DNA of 64,000 bases from Mycobacterium kiyosense (GCA_021654635.1 AP025179.1:4650001-4714000), one strand, 5' to 3'; positions 1 to 9,387 are shown, counted from the first letter of the stretch. The notes: a model not told the origin generated them from the sequence alone. A program made the numbers and translations.

Positions 1-639
1 TTCCTGCCGCCGCATCGCCCCTGGGCGACGTCGGAACAAATCGCCAACCTGTACAACGCACACCCCACGATGATTAGGGTCAATCTCGTCGTCACCATGG
101 CGGCCTGTGCGCTTTGGGTGCCGTGGGGCGTGGCGATCGGGGGCCAGATCCGGCGGATCCCCGGTGCCAAGGCGCTTGCTGCAACCCAGACGCTGTCGTG
201 CGCACTCTTCTCGCTCGAGTTCATCTTTCCGGTCGGTATCTGGATGGCGACGGCCTTCCGTTCCGGTGACCGGCCGGTCGACATCACCCGCGCGCTCAAC
301 GACACCGGGTGGATTCTTTTCGTCCTGGTCATCTGGTCGGTCGAAGTCCAGATGTTCTGCATCGCGGCGGCTGTGCTCATGGACAACCGGCCCGCGCCGA
401 TTCTTCCCCGCTGGGTCGGCTACCTCACGCTGTGGGCCGCCATCCTCATCATTCCCGCCGGCCTGATTCTGTTCTTCAAGACAGGCCCGTGGGCCTGGAA
501 TGGAATCCTCGGCTTCTTCGTACCCCTCACCGGGCTCGTCGCCTGGCTTGTGTCGATGACGTGGACGGTGCATAGAGCCCTGACACTCCAGATAGCCGAG
601 GGCGCCGGGCCAGAAGACACTCGTATGCTGCGATCATGA
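1..639 (+). CDS. Six-TM membrane protein, paralogue family A (5' end cut by window)
   Basis: The reading frame is open from base 1, so the N-terminus lies outside the window. The visible 212 residues hold about five hydrophobic segments and the signature shared by all family A copies here: an N-terminal loop like FLPP...QIANLY, a central LNDTGW-x-LF segment, PRWVGY, and FFKTGPWAWNGILGF near the C-terminus. Full-length copies at 9507 and 29231 are 248-255 aa with six TM segments, so roughly 35-40 residues are missing. The stop overlaps the start of the P450 gene at 636 (ATGA), implying one operon and coupled translation. I know no biochemical function for this family; the constant pairing with FAD enzymes and P450s suggests a membrane partner or membrane enzyme acting on a lipid substrate. 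Confidence 0.85.
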   Translation, partial: FLPPHRPWATSEQIANLYNAHPTMIRVNLVVTMAACALWVPWGVAIGGQIRRIPGAKALAATQTLSCALFSLEFIFPVGIWMATAFRSGDRPVDITRALNDTGWILFVLVIWSVEVQMFCIAAAVLMDNRPAPILPRWVGYLTLWAAILIIPAGLILFFKTGPWAWNGILGFFVPLTGLVAWLVSMTWTVHRALTLQIAEGAGPEDTRMLRS

Positions 640-2172
640 CCGCAACGAAGCGGAATCGATTGCCTCCCGGTCCACCGCTCCCCCGGTCGGTGCAGACCGC
701 GCTGATGCTGCGCTACTGGCCACGCTTCGTGGCCGCCTGCCGGCGCCGGTACGGCAGCGTGTTCGCGTTGCGCATCGCGACCATGGGGACGCTCGTCTAC
801 CTCGACGACCCCGCCGACATCAAGGCCGTCTTCGCCGGTGATCCCGCCGTTTACCATGCTGGCGAAGCGAATTCGTTGCTCGCGGGGTTCGTGGGCGAAA
901 GTTCGGTGCTGGTGATCGACGGAGACCTGCACCGTGACCGGCGACGTCTGATGATCGCGCCGTTCCAGCGCGACGCCGTCACACGCCAAGCCGGTGTGAT
1001 TTCCGAGATTGCCGCGGCCAGCGTCAACAGCTGGCCGGTGGGGGTGGAATTCCCGGTGGCGCCCAAGATGTCCGAGATCACCCTCGAGGTGATCTTGCGG
1101 ACGGTCATCGGCGCCACCGATCCCGACCGACTCGCCGCATTGCGCGAGGTGATGCCGGCGCTGCTCAACCTGGGCCCGTGGGCCTCGTTGGCAATTGCGA
1201 ATCCCGACCTGCAGCTGCGGCGGCCCTGGCGATATGTGCGCCGCCGCATCGAGGAAGCCGACCGACTCCTATATGCCGAGATTGCCGATCGACGCGCTGC
1301 TACCGATCTTGCCCAGCGCACCGACGTGCTCGCGATGCTGGTGCGGGCCAGCCACGACGACGGTCGAACCATGACCGATTCCGAACTGCGTGACCAACTC
1401 ATGACCCTGCTGGCCGCCGGACATGACACGACCGCCACGGCACTCTCGTGGGCGCTGGAGCGGCTCGTCAGGCATCCCGTCATCCTGCGCCGGGCGGTAC
1501 GCGCAGCCGACGCGAGTGCGGCCGGTGATCCCGCAGGCGACGAGTACCTCGACGCAATCGCCAAGGAAACATTGCGGATTCGCCCCATCGTCTTCGACGT
1601 CGGTCGCGTCCTGACGCGGCCCGTCGACTTTGGCGGGCTACCACCTGCCCGCCGGCGTGATGGTCGCCCCGGGCATCGGGCTGGTTCACGCAAGCCCGGC
1701 GCAATACCCCCATCCGGACCGGTTCGACCCGGACCGGATGCTCGGCACCACGCTCGGTCCCACTACCTGGCTGCCGTTCGGCGGCGGCAATCGGCGTTGT
1801 CTGGGTGCGACATTCGCGATGGTCGAGATGCGAGTCGTACTACGCGAGGTTCTCCGCCGCGTCCAGCTGCGAACGACTGCGGCACGCGATGAACGGCAAC
1901 GCGTGAAGCATGTCATCCTGGCGCCGCACCGCGGCGCTCGAATCTGCATTGAGTCGGTCCGCGGCGCAGCGCCGGCCCCGCTCCCGGCCGCCGAGACACC
2001 CCGCTGCCCCGTTGAAACCCCGCGGGGGCGTGGCCTCGCCGACGTTGCGGCATACCTGACCCACTCAGGTCTAATGTGCGCCAATCAAGTTGTGCGCGGC
2101 CCGATTTCCGAACTCTACGGCGGTGTTCTGCCCGGCCGCCGACATGAAGTCGGCGGCGTACTGCACCGGTGA
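636..2172 (+). CDS. Cytochrome P450 (one frameshift)
   Basis: A haem-thiolate monooxygenase. The first frame carries the proline-rich start (LPPGPPLPRSV), the I-helix AGHDTT at about residues 261-266 and the K-helix ExxR (ETLR, about 311-314). The frame breaks near 1622-1634, where dropping one G from GG gives VDFAGYHLPAG. The rest continues in the next frame with the haem loop FGGGNRRCLG, Cys codon at 1798-1800. Beyond about 1950 the frame runs antisense to the flavoprotein ending at 2071. A second one-base error near 1985 would give a stop at about 2013-2015, which fits a normal P450 length better. It starts at ATG 636 inside the stop of the upstream six-TM gene, so the two are probably co-translated. 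Electron donors would be a ferredoxin with an FprA/FprB-type reductase (one is at 38024). CYP family not assigned. Confidence 0.85.
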
Positions 2173-3372
2173 TGCCGGGTCGAGTTCGGAGTTGAGGCGC
2201 CCGATGTCCTGGTAGGCGCCGATCCGGGTGAAGGGCAACGCCCGCCGCCACCGGGTCACGTGGGTGAATTCGACGGTGTGGCGCAGTTCGGGAAACACCT
2301 CGAACACCGACGCCAGGGTGTGCTGGATCAGTTGCTCGTCGGGGGCATCGATCATCCGCTGCGAGGCGCCGGTTTCCCACAGACAACTCAGCAGGCCGCG
2401 GCCGGCCGGCGCGCGGTCGGGGGCCTTGTTGTGATCGAGGAACATCAGCGCGATATCGGGATCCTCCACCGACGGGAACATCACCAGAAACGCCGGGCAG
2501 TCCGGTGGCCTGCTGGTGCCGACAGCGACACTGACGCATTGGGTATAGCCCAGGCTTTCGTCGAGCGGACCGAGGATGCCGCGATCATCGACGCAGATGG
2601 CTGCCGCCTCGGGCAGCGGGCACGTGACGACGCAGGCATCGTAGTCCGACGTCGTCCCCGAATGCGTGACTCGGACCCCGTTTTCGTGCCGCCGTACCTC
2701 CACGACCGGCGTCTGCAGGTGAACCTTCAGGCGGCTGGCCAGCGCCTCGGGGACCCGGCCCTGCCCGCCGGCGGCGGCCAGGATCTTGGCGGTGAAGATG
2801 TTGCCGATCCCGGAGAACAATTCCACCTTGGACACCTTGTCGGTGTCGGCGATCAACATGGTCCGCACGATCGGCTCACACAGGTAGCTGTCGACTTCTG
2901 CGGACAATGCACGCTTGGCGTAGGCACGCGCACTTTCGGTGTCCAGTGGTGCGGCCTTGCGCATGTCGGCGTAGTCCAGACGGCCGCGCGCCTTGGCCAT
3001 CGCCACGTCAATCGCCAACCGCGGCACCCGCAGCTTTGCGCCCAGCGACAGCAACGGCGTCGTCAAGCCAGAACGGACCATCTTGTCCATGTCGAGCAGA
3101 TGCGTCGCGCCGGCGCGACGGATCCCGATATATGGTGCGGTGGGCCGCATTTCGATGCCGAGTTCGCGCGCCAACGCCAGGTAGCTGTGGTATGTCGAAC
3201 CGAGCGCAGAAGCCCCGGTGTCGACCGCGTAGCCATCGCGGCGCACGGTCTGTACCCGGCCACCGGGCGAGTTCGTCGCCTCGAAGACATCGACCTGCCA
3301 TCCGGCGGTCTGCAGCCGATAGCCCGCCGTAAGCCCGGACAAGCCGGCTCCGACTATCGCGGCTTGCGGCAT
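2071..3372 (-). CDS. FAD-dependent amine-oxidase-like flavoprotein (group 1)
   Basis: A 433-aa flavoprotein of the NAD(P)-binding Rossmann / amine oxidase / protoporphyrinogen oxidase superfamily. The N-terminus has the dinucleotide motif GAGLSG (residues 8-13), the ribose-binding Glu at 31 in VFEA, and GGR at 37-39. The C-terminus has the FAD-contacting stretch around QYAADFMSAAGQNTAVEFGNR. No signal peptide is visible. ATG 3372 is chosen because AAGGTGG sits at good spacing; a GTG at 3378 overlaps the stop of the upstream six-TM gene (GTGA) and is the alternative. It is co-directional with that gene, giving a six-TM / FAD pair. Closest paralogues in the window are 4402 and 49011. Likely an oxidase or desaturase of a hydrophobic substrate; substrate unknown. 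Confidence 0.88.
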   Translation of the reverse strand: MPQAAIVGAGLSGLTAGYRLQTAGWQVDVFEATNSPGGRVQTVRRDGYAVDTGASALGSTYHSYLALARELGIEMRPTAPYIGIRRAGATHLLDMDKMVRSGLTTPLLSLGAKLRVPRLAIDVAMAKARGRLDYADMRKAAPLDTESARAYAKRALSAEVDSYLCEPIVRTMLIADTDKVSKVELFSGIGNIFTAKILAAAGGQGRVPEALASRLKVHLQTPVVEVRRHENGVRVTHSGTTSDYDACVVTCPLPEAAAICVDDRGILGPLDESLGYTQCVSVAVGTSRPPDCPAFLVMFPSVEDPDIALMFLDHNKAPDRAPAGRGLLSCLWETGASQRMIDAPDEQLIQHTLASVFEVFPELRHTVEFTHVTRWRRALPFTRIGAYQDIGRLNSELDPASPVQYAADFMSAAGQNTAVEFGNRAAHNLIGAH

Positions 3373-3374
3373 GC

Positions 3375-4112
3375 TCACGCCACCTTGACCGCAGCCACCG
3401 GCCGCTCGGGCACTCCGTCCAACCGGTGCAGCGACTTGCGGATCGCGTAGTACATCACGAAGAACCAGACCCAGAACGTCGCGAACGGCAGGTAGAAGCC
3501 GAACAACCCGTTCCAGGCGAACGGACCGCTCTTGAAGAAGAAGATGATGCTCAGCGGTATCAGGTCCAGCATGAAGAAGACGTTGAACCATCCTACCCAG
3601 CGCGGAATGATCGGATCAGGGTCCTCGTCGGCAAGTGAGGCGTAGATGATGCTGATGACGACGAAGTAGAACGGTGCTATCACGCCGAGGAACTGCAGCC
3701 AGGCGATGTCGTTGAGCAGTTGCACGATCTGCGGATCGCGCTCGGAGCGAAACGACGCGGTGAGCCACCAGCCTGCGGGATACGCGGTGAGCAGCACATT
3801 GGTACAGCCGGCGATGATCTGACAGAACGTCAGGATGCCCGGCTTGCCCTCCACGGCCGCGATGAGTTTGGCCAGCATCGCCGTCCAGGGCACATAGAAC
3901 ATCGAGCCTACCAGCACCAGCACCATTCCGATGCGGATTCCCATGACGTTGTCGTGGTAGACCCGGGTAATCCGGGCGGCGTCCCAGCTCGGCGGCTGCG
4001 AAGGGAAAAAGCCGGCGAGCGGCCAGATGCCGACCATCAGGAAGGCGATGTAGACGAAGCCGCTCCACGAAGTCTGCTTCAGGAGTCTCAGATTTGCCTG
4101 TGGCGATAGCAA
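3375..4112 (-). CDS. Six-TM membrane protein, family A
   Basis: About 245 aa from a TTG start at 4112, chosen because GGAGGAGGG lies just upstream and the resulting length matches the family; longer in-frame starts run up to 4229. Six hydrophobic segments are visible. Family signatures are LLNDIAWLQFLG, PRWVGWFNVFF and FFFKSGPFAWNGLFGFYLP. The stop overlaps a possible GTG start of the flavoprotein downstream, so the two form a coupled membrane protein / FAD enzyme pair. Upstream at 4178-4193 there is a palindromic operator overlapping a TACAAT -10 box on this strand, so TetR-type repression is likely. Confidence 0.85.
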   Translation of the reverse strand: MLSPQANLRLLKQTSWSGFVYIAFLMVGIWPLAGFFPSQPPSWDAARITRVYHDNVMGIRIGMVLVLVGSMFYVPWTAMLAKLIAAVEGKPGILTFCQIIAGCTNVLLTAYPAGWWLTASFRSERDPQIVQLLNDIAWLQFLGVIAPFYFVVISIIYASLADEDPDPIIPRWVGWFNVFFMLDLIPLSIIFFFKSGPFAWNGLFGFYLPFATFWVWFFVMYYAIRKSLHRLDGVPERPVAAVKVA

Positions 4113-4177
4113 TTCGCCCTCCTCCTCGGCCGCTCGCGGTCCCCGCACTCCGATCTGGGTTGAGACATCGAAGAATT

Positions 4178-4193
4178 GTAAACGATCGTTGCC
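4178..4193. promoter_or_regulatory. TetR-type operator, shared 16-bp motif (site a)
   Basis: GTAAACGATCGTTGCC, the GTAAACG-NN-CGTTTAC motif with a weaker right arm. On the minus strand it reads AACGATCGTTTACA running into TACAAT, a plausible -10 box for the six-TM gene starting at 4112. The same 14 bp, also running into a TACAGA box, recurs in front of the flavoprotein at 50327. Confidence 0.6.
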
Positions 4194-4300
4194 GCTTTTC
4201 GTACGGTCACAGAGTACCTCGCGGAACACGGTTTAGACCCCGACGTAAGTTCTGAATTAGTGAAAATTCGGGTCATCAGCTCCTCGATCCGAAGATTTCC

Positions 4301-4351
4301 GTAAACGATGGTTGACACCAACTATTATTAAACCCTACTGTCTCAAAATAA
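4301..4351 (+). promoter_or_regulatory. Promoter with overlapping operator (site b)
   Basis: A GTAAACGATGGTTGAC operator (4301-4316) overlaps a consensus -35 TTGACA (4312-4317). An 18-nt spacer leads to -10 TACTGT (4336-4341), followed by CTCAAAATAA (4342-4351). The TACTGTCTCAAAATAA block is repeated exactly at 32878-32893 with its own TTGACA at 17-nt spacing. It drives the flavoprotein operon starting at 4402, and operator occupancy would block the -35. Confidence 0.65.
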
Positions 4352-4401
4352 CCCTCCGCCACGAGAGCCCTAGAAGCCACCAGGTGCCCCGAACATCGAT
4401 C

Positions 4402-5770
4402 GTGAAAGCACGGCGCGCAGTTGTCGCCGGCGCTGGAATCGCCGGCCTCACTGCCGCTTACCGTCTGCAGCAGGCAGGCTGGGAGGTGGAAGTCTTCGAA
4501 GCGGAATCCCGCGCGGGCGGCCGCGTCGAGACCATCGTGCAGGACGGCTATCGCGTCGACACCGGCGCGACGGCGTTCGCCGCGCGATACCCGATTGCCA
4601 CGCAGCTGGCCAACGAGCTGGGGCTGTCCATCGTGGACACGGCCCCATATCTCGGCATCTACCGCGACGGCCGGGTCCGGCTGTTGCGCCTCGATCGGTT
4701 GATCCGCTCGGGGCTGAAAACCGATGCGCTGTCCTGGTCCACCAAGGTCAGGCTGGCACGGGTGGTGCTCGACGTCGCGCGAGCCAGTCTGCGCGGCATG
4801 CTGTCCTACGATGACCTGCGCGCCGCGGCACCGCTTGACACCGAGACCGCCCGCGATTACGTACGCAGGCTGGCCGGGGCCGAAGCCGACGCCTACTTCG
4901 GCGAACCGATCACGCGCGCGTTGTTGCTCACCAACTCCGACAAGGTCAGCCGCGTCGAGTTGATGTCGGGTCTGGTCAATGCGGTGGCCGGCCGCCTGTC
5001 GACGCTGACGGGTGGGCAGGGCGCGATCATCGATGCGCTGCTGGCACAGGTGCGCACGGTGCACCTGTGCTCCCCCCGCACTTTCACTGACCGAAACCAA
5101 CGATGGTGTGCGCCTGAAATATCGCGACCCCGAAGGAGAGACGAAGACGGTCGAGGCCGACGCGTGTGTCGTCGCCACCCCACTGCCCGTCGCGGCCACG
5201 ATCTGCGCTCCCGCCAGAACACGACTCGGCCTGCTCAACGCCACGCTCAAGTTCACCCAGGCGATCAACGTCGCCATCGGCACCACCCGCCCGGCGAACA
5301 CACCGGCATTCCTGATCCAGCTGCCCGCCGCCGAAGACCGCGAGGTCTGCATGATCATCGTCGAGAACAACAAGGCGCCAGACCGTGCGCCGTCCGGCCA
5401 CGGACTGCTCTCGGTGTGCTGGGAGATGTCGGCGGCCAGCGCATGGATGCAGCGCTCCGACGACGAATTGGTGGCGCGCTCACTGCAAACAGTCCTGCGA
5501 CTGTTCCCGGAGCTCAGCGGTACCGTCGATTTCACGTATGTGCGCAGGTGGCCAGTGGCGTTGCCGCAGGCACGCGTTGGCGTCTATCAGCAGATCGCCG
5601 AGTTCACCTCGAGCCTGAATCCACGGTCGCGCATTCAATTCGCCGGCGACTACTTATCGCAGACCGGCCAGAATACGGCCGTCGCCTGGGGCAACCGCGC
5701 CGCGGCGAACTTGACCACCCACCAGAGTCGACGCATCTGGGCCAAACAAAAGGAGTTCACTCATGGCTGA
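4402..5770 (+). CDS. FAD-dependent amine-oxidase-like flavoprotein (group 1, one frameshift)
   Basis: GTG 4402 gives an N-terminus with GAGIAG (residues 10-15), Glu33 in VFEA and GGR at 39-41, the spacing seen in the copy at 2071. The frame breaks at a six-C run (5072-5077); removing one C restores a continuous protein through VHLCSPALSLTETNDGV to the C-terminal FAGDYLSQTGQNTAVAWGNRAA. Corrected length is about 455 aa. The stop overlaps the next start (ATG 5763) by 8 nt, placing it first in an operon with a phosphotransferase, a DUF7064-like protein and an enoyl-CoA hydratase. The promoter and operator are at 4301-4351. Likely an FAD oxidase or desaturase; substrate unknown. Confidence 0.85.
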
Positions 5771-6827
5771 TGTCCAATCAATGCTGAGCTCTGTGATCGG
5801 CGCCGGCAAAGACGTCGTTCACAAAGTCGCCGCCGACGAGATTCGTCGCTTCATCGAAGAGCAGCCCGATGTCAGCGGCAGCGTCGAGGTGACGGTGATC
5901 GGCGACGGCGGTGAAGTCGGCGCCTCAAGTGGCACAGTGCTGTTCGACGCAACTCTGGACAGTGACCGCGGCCGTGTCACCCGCGAGCTGGTGCTGCGTC
6001 ACGCGCCGGTCAGCGACAAACGGTTGTTCTTCGAATACGACTTGTCGCGACAGTTCCAGGTACAGCGCGCTCTGTACGGCACCGATGTGCCGGTGCCCGA
6101 ACCATTGTGGCTGGACCCCGATGGCCGCTGGCTCGGCGCCGCCGGATACGTGATGTCGCGGGTGCGGGGGCGGGGCCAGCATCCAGCCGCCTTCATTCAG
6201 GGACCGATCGCCGAGGCGTCGCCGGCCGATCGGGAGGAGATGCTGAACAAGATCATGACGGCGTTGGTTGCCATCCACAACACCGACATCAAGGCGCGAG
6301 GCCTGGAGAACTTCGTGATGAACGCACCGGGTTTCGCACCGCTGGAGCGCCTCATCAATTGGTATTGGCAGACCTGGGATTGGGTGCACCTGCCAACGTT
6401 CGAGCGCCTGGTTCCGGTCCGCGGGTGGCTGCTCGACCACCTTCCCGAGGGTGAGCCGGAGTTGATGCACGGCGACTCGACACTGCAGAACTACTTTTTC
6501 GACGGCACGAGACTGGCAGCGGTGCTGGATTGGGAGATGTCGAGCCTTGGGCGCGCCGAGGCGGACCTCGCCCTGCAATGCGTCAGCAATCGCATCTTCG
6601 CGGCGCCGCCCGACAGCGGATTGCTGCAGCCACCAAGCGAAGACGAATGGCTGGCCAGGTACCGCGCCGCCGGCGGCCGACCATTGCACGACTTCGACTA
6701 CTTCAAGAAGTTCGCCGCGTACATGATCATCGTCGCGGTCAGCGCACTGCAGAGAAACATGACGGAAGCCGAACGTGAAGCCCAGGCGCCGCTGTTGCAG
6801 CCGTGCTGGGATCTCGCGGAATCATGA
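5763..6827 (+). CDS. Phosphotransferase family protein (APH / ACAD10-like kinase fold)
   Basis: 354 aa with the aminoglycoside-phosphotransferase kinase fold. The catalytic loop is HGDSTLQN (His236, Asp238, Asn243) and the metal-binding DWE is at 256-258. This subgroup is common in mycobacterial lipid and acyl-CoA gene clusters and is related to the kinase-like domain of eukaryotic ACAD10/11, which acts on hydroxyacyl-CoAs; antibiotic resistance is not implied. Enzymes of this kind may phosphorylate a hydroxyl group to prepare elimination. Here it lies between an FAD enzyme and an enoyl-CoA hydratase, which fits a hydroxy-lipid substrate (inference). It overlaps the upstream flavoprotein by 8 nt. 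A second, divergent copy is at 10369. Confidence 0.85.
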   Translation: MADVQSMLSSVIGAGKDVVHKVAADEIRRFIEEQPDVSGSVEVTVIGDGGEVGASSGTVLFDATLDSDRGRVTRELVLRHAPVSDKRLFFEYDLSRQFQVQRALYGTDVPVPEPLWLDPDGRWLGAAGYVMSRVRGRGQHPAAFIQGPIAEASPADREEMLNKIMTALVAIHNTDIKARGLENFVMNAPGFAPLERLINWYWQTWDWVHLPTFERLVPVRGWLLDHLPEGEPELMHGDSTLQNYFFDGTRLAAVLDWEMSSLGRAEADLALQCVSNRIFAAPPDSGLLQPPSEDEWLARYRAAGGRPLHDFDYFKKFAAYMIIVAVSALQRNMTEAEREAQAPLLQPCWDLAES

Positions 6828-6839
6828 AGGGGGACAACG

Positions 6840-7868
6840 ATGTCCAGTGAAACCATTCAAACGCATGACAAGGCGTTCTGGGAAGAAAAGAACCTGTCGT
6901 TCGGAACCGCTGTACCCGAGGACGACCTGCTCCATCCACAATTCAAAGACACGAATAGATCACCCGCCCTGACCGAAACCCAATTTTTCGGCTTCAGCGT
7001 CCCGGAGGAGAACATCCATGCGCTGACCTATGTGTGGCATCACCCGAATCTGGGTGTGGTCAGCGGTGGCGCCTGGGTATGGCAGGGCGTCAAACGACAC
7101 TTCCTCCAGTCCGAACTGGTCAACTGGACGTCCTTCATGAGCGAGGACGTTCTGGCGAATGACTTGTGGGACTACAAATTCGACAACGGCTACCACGTCC
7201 AGACGATCGAACCGCTCAAGAGGCATCGACTGCGCTACACCGACGAATCACGCAACAACTCGTTCGACATCGAGACGCAGGCCCTGATGGAGCCGATGCT
7301 GTTGCAAACCGGCATGCACTTCGAGCAGGCGGTGCGTGCACGCGGCGAACTCACGTTGCGGGGCAAGACGTACCAGGTGGACTGCACCCATGTCCGCGAT
7401 CGTTCGTGGGGACAAAGTCGCAGCGAACAACACGCCCCGACACCGCCATTCGACTGGATCACCGGCGTCTTCAGCGAGAACTTGATGTTCGGTTGCAGCA
7501 CGTACGATCATCCCGATCTGGAGCCCGAATGGAAGGGCCAGCTGCAGGTTCCGGGTGGCGACCCGACCAAAGGAGGTTGGGTGCGCCGGGATGGCCAGCT
7601 GATTCCGATCGTCTCCACCCGAAAGCTCGTCGGCCACGATTATTCGACACTGGCGCCGACCACCATCGAGATGGAGATGATCGACGCCACCGGACGCGAG
7701 TACCAGATCCGCGGTGAGGTCGTTGCGGCCAACCATATTCCCCTGTGGCCGAATATGGATACCTGGGTGTGCCTCGCACGTTGGGAGTGCGCGGGCCAGG
7801 TCTGCTATGGCGACCTACAACAGGTGCAGTGGCACGATTATGTCCGACAGTTTCTAGGACAGTCGTAG
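6840..7868 (+). CDS. DUF7064/DUF7065-like protein, possibly lipocalin-like
   Basis: 342 aa, soluble, no signal peptide or TM segment, rich in Trp and aromatics. Recognisable features are an N-terminal half with repeated aromatic beta-strand-like stretches (LTYVWHHPNLGVVSGGAWVW), a central CTHVRDRSWGQS segment and a C-terminal half ending in a Trp-rich strand. It resembles mycobacterial proteins labelled DUF7064/DUF7065, and loosely the AttH/CrtC lipocalin-like enzymes such as carotenoid hydratase; this is from memory and unverified. The ATG at 6840 is preceded by GGGGGA. It is 12 nt after the phosphotransferase stop and 2 nt before the enoyl-CoA hydratase start, so in the same operon. A role as hydratase, isomerase or lipid-binding partner is inference only. 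Confidence 0.6.
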   Translation: MSSETIQTHDKAFWEEKNLSFGTAVPEDDLLHPQFKDTNRSPALTETQFFGFSVPEENIHALTYVWHHPNLGVVSGGAWVWQGVKRHFLQSELVNWTSFMSEDVLANDLWDYKFDNGYHVQTIEPLKRHRLRYTDESRNNSFDIETQALMEPMLLQTGMHFEQAVRARGELTLRGKTYQVDCTHVRDRSWGQSRSEQHAPTPPFDWITGVFSENLMFGCSTYDHPDLEPEWKGQLQVPGGDPTKGGWVRRDGQLIPIVSTRKLVGHDYSTLAPTTIEMEMIDATGREYQIRGEVVAANHIPLWPNMDTWVCLARWECAGQVCYGDLQQVQWHDYVRQFLGQS

Positions 7869-7870
7869 CG

Positions 7871-8692
7871 ATGGTTTCTTCGATTCCCGCCACCGCAGCT
7901 GCCCGGCCCGCCTCAGACGTACTCGTCGAGCGCGACGACACCGTGGGCGTCATCACGATCAATCGACCCGCACGACTCAACGCCGTCACCCCGGAGGCCG
8001 GGGACACGCTGAGATCGGCTTTCCTCGAGTTGGAAGCCGACAGCCGGATCCGCGCCGTCGTGCTGACCGGCGCGGGCCGCGGATTCTGCGCGGGCGCGGA
8101 CATTTCCGGCGACGTAGGCGACGCCCGGAAGGTGCTGCTCGACTCATGGAACCCACTGGTGCTCACGATGCGGTCGCTACAGATCCCCGTCGTCGCCGCG
8201 ATCAACGGGGTGGCGGCCGGTGCGGGAGTGTCGCTTGCGCTGGCGTGCGATCTGCGTGTTGCGGCCGCTTCAGCGCGCTTTGAGTTGTCGTTCGCAAAGA
8301 TTGGACTGATGCCCGATGCGGGCCTGACGTGGTTGCTTCCCCGGGTCGTCGGGCTGGGGCGTGCCAACGAGATGGCATTGCTGGGAGGACGCGTTTCGGC
8401 CACCGAGGCACGCGACTGGGGCCTGGTGAACCGGCTGGCCGAGGACGGTGAGGCGCTGACCGACGCGATAGCGATGGCCCGGCGCTTCGCCGAACTGTCG
8501 GTCAGCGTGGCAACGATCAAGCACGCGCACCAGCGAGCTCTGGAAAGCGACTTCCCAGTCAAGCTGACCTACGAAGCGGAGACCCAGGGCTGGCTTCAGC
8601 AACAACCCGATTTCGCCGAGGCGACACAGGCGTTCGCCGAGAAAAGGCCGCCCCGCCTGGCCGAACGTAAGCCGCCGGACCGCAACCGGTGA
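7871..8692 (+). CDS. Enoyl-CoA hydratase/isomerase family protein
   Basis: About 273 aa crotonase-fold enzyme. The oxyanion-hole signature GAGRGFCAGADIS and the second loop VAAINGVAAGAGVSLALACDLRVA are present. The region after KIGLMPDAG carries the crotonase acidic position. ATG 7871 lies 2 nt after the DUF7064-like stop. It would act on an acyl-CoA double bond, so the operon from 4402 combines FAD oxidation, phosphorylation and hydration or isomerisation. Exact substrate not deducible. Confidence 0.88.
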   Translation: MVSSIPATAAARPASDVLVERDDTVGVITINRPARLNAVTPEAGDTLRSAFLELEADSRIRAVVLTGAGRGFCAGADISGDVGDARKVLLDSWNPLVLTMRSLQIPVVAAINGVAAGAGVSLALACDLRVAAASARFELSFAKIGLMPDAGLTWLLPRVVGLGRANEMALLGGRVSATEARDWGLVNRLAEDGEALTDAIAMARRFAELSVSVATIKHAHQRALESDFPVKLTYEAETQGWLQQQPDFAEATQAFAEKRPPRLAERKPPDRNR

Positions 8693-8695
8693 GCG

Positions 8696-8719
8696 GATGC
8701 CGGGTCCGATCCGGGCATC
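8696..8719 (+). terminator. Imperfect hairpin between operon end and tetR
   Basis: GATGCC and GGCATC arms enclose a GC-rich centre, 3 nt after the enoyl-CoA hydratase stop. No U-tract follows, so it is either a weak intrinsic terminator or an operator for the tetR gene starting at 8737. Confidence 0.35.
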
Positions 8720-8736
8720 TGCGCTACCGTTGAGCA

Positions 8737-9363
8737 ATGGCGACTCGTAACGACCGTTCAGAGCAGATCCTGCGGACCGCGATGCACCTATTCCACGAGC
8801 GCGGCTTCGACGGGGTAGGCGTGGACCTCATCGGCGAGAAAGCCGGTGTGTCCGGGCCGGCGATCTACCGTTATTTCAGCGGCAAAGACGAGATCTTGAT
8901 CACGCTGCTGGACGAGGCAATCGATCGCGTCCTGATGTCGACGGGTGGACATTTCGACGATCCCCGAGAAGAGCTGGAGCATCTGGTGCGCGGCCATGTG
9001 CAGCGGGCCTTGGAGGAACGCGAACTGATGAGCGTGTGGACCCGAGAACGCAATTCGATCCCGAAGGCCTACCGTTCGAGGCTGCGCGCCCGAATCAAGC
9101 GTTACATCGACCACTGGGTGGACTGCCTGCAGGCCTGCTATCCGGACCAGTCCAGCGAGGTCCTCAACGCGGCCGTCCACGCGACGCACGGACTGATCGA
9201 CTCGACCTCGATGTGGCCGGAGAAAGCGCTGCGGACCGCGGGCCTGGCCGACATCCTGACCGGGATGGCGCTACATAGTCTGGAGTGGCTGGGCAGCGAG
9301 GCGTCGCGCCCGACGCCCACGAAGAGCGTCCGACCGAAGCGAACTGCCGCGCGTTCAGCCTGA
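8737..9363 (+). CDS. TetR family transcriptional regulator
   Basis: 208 aa. The N-terminal helix-turn-helix reads FHERGFDGVGVDLIGEKAGV then AIYRYFSGKDEIL, the canonical TetR DNA-binding domain (residues about 10-55). A variable ligand-binding domain follows. TACCGT (8725-8730) lies exactly 6 nt before the ATG, the mycobacterial leaderless arrangement. It is the nearest regulator to the only perfect copy of the shared operator (9372-9387), nine bases past its stop, and is my best candidate for the regulator of the seven-site regulon (inference). Confidence 0.88.
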   Translation: MATRNDRSEQILRTAMHLFHERGFDGVGVDLIGEKAGVSGPAIYRYFSGKDEILITLLDEAIDRVLMSTGGHFDDPREELEHLVRGHVQRALEERELMSVWTRERNSIPKAYRSRLRARIKRYIDHWVDCLQACYPDQSSEVLNAAVHATHGLIDSTSMWPEKALRTAGLADILTGMALHSLEWLGSEASRPTPTKSVRPKRTAARSA

Positions 9364-9371
9364 AATTCTAC

Positions 9372-9387
9372 GTAAACGAACGTTTAC
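9372..9387. promoter_or_regulatory. Perfect TetR-type palindrome (site c)
   Basis: GTAAACGAACGTTTAC is a perfect 7-2-7 inverted repeat between a tetR gene and a six-TM gene. A TACGAT -10-like box lies downstream at 9419-9424. This is the strongest member of the operator set and defines its consensus. Confidence 0.75.

Noticed and set aside
2260..3450. Long plus-strand frame opposite the flavoprotein
   Set aside because: It is the antisense of a gene with clear FAD motifs; the translation is Arg/Gly/Gln-rich with no domain. Same reasoning applies to similar antisense frames across the window.
5763..6827. Aminoglycoside resistance gene
   Set aside because: The APH fold is shared by many kinases; operon context and the ACAD10-like subgroup argue for a metabolic role.
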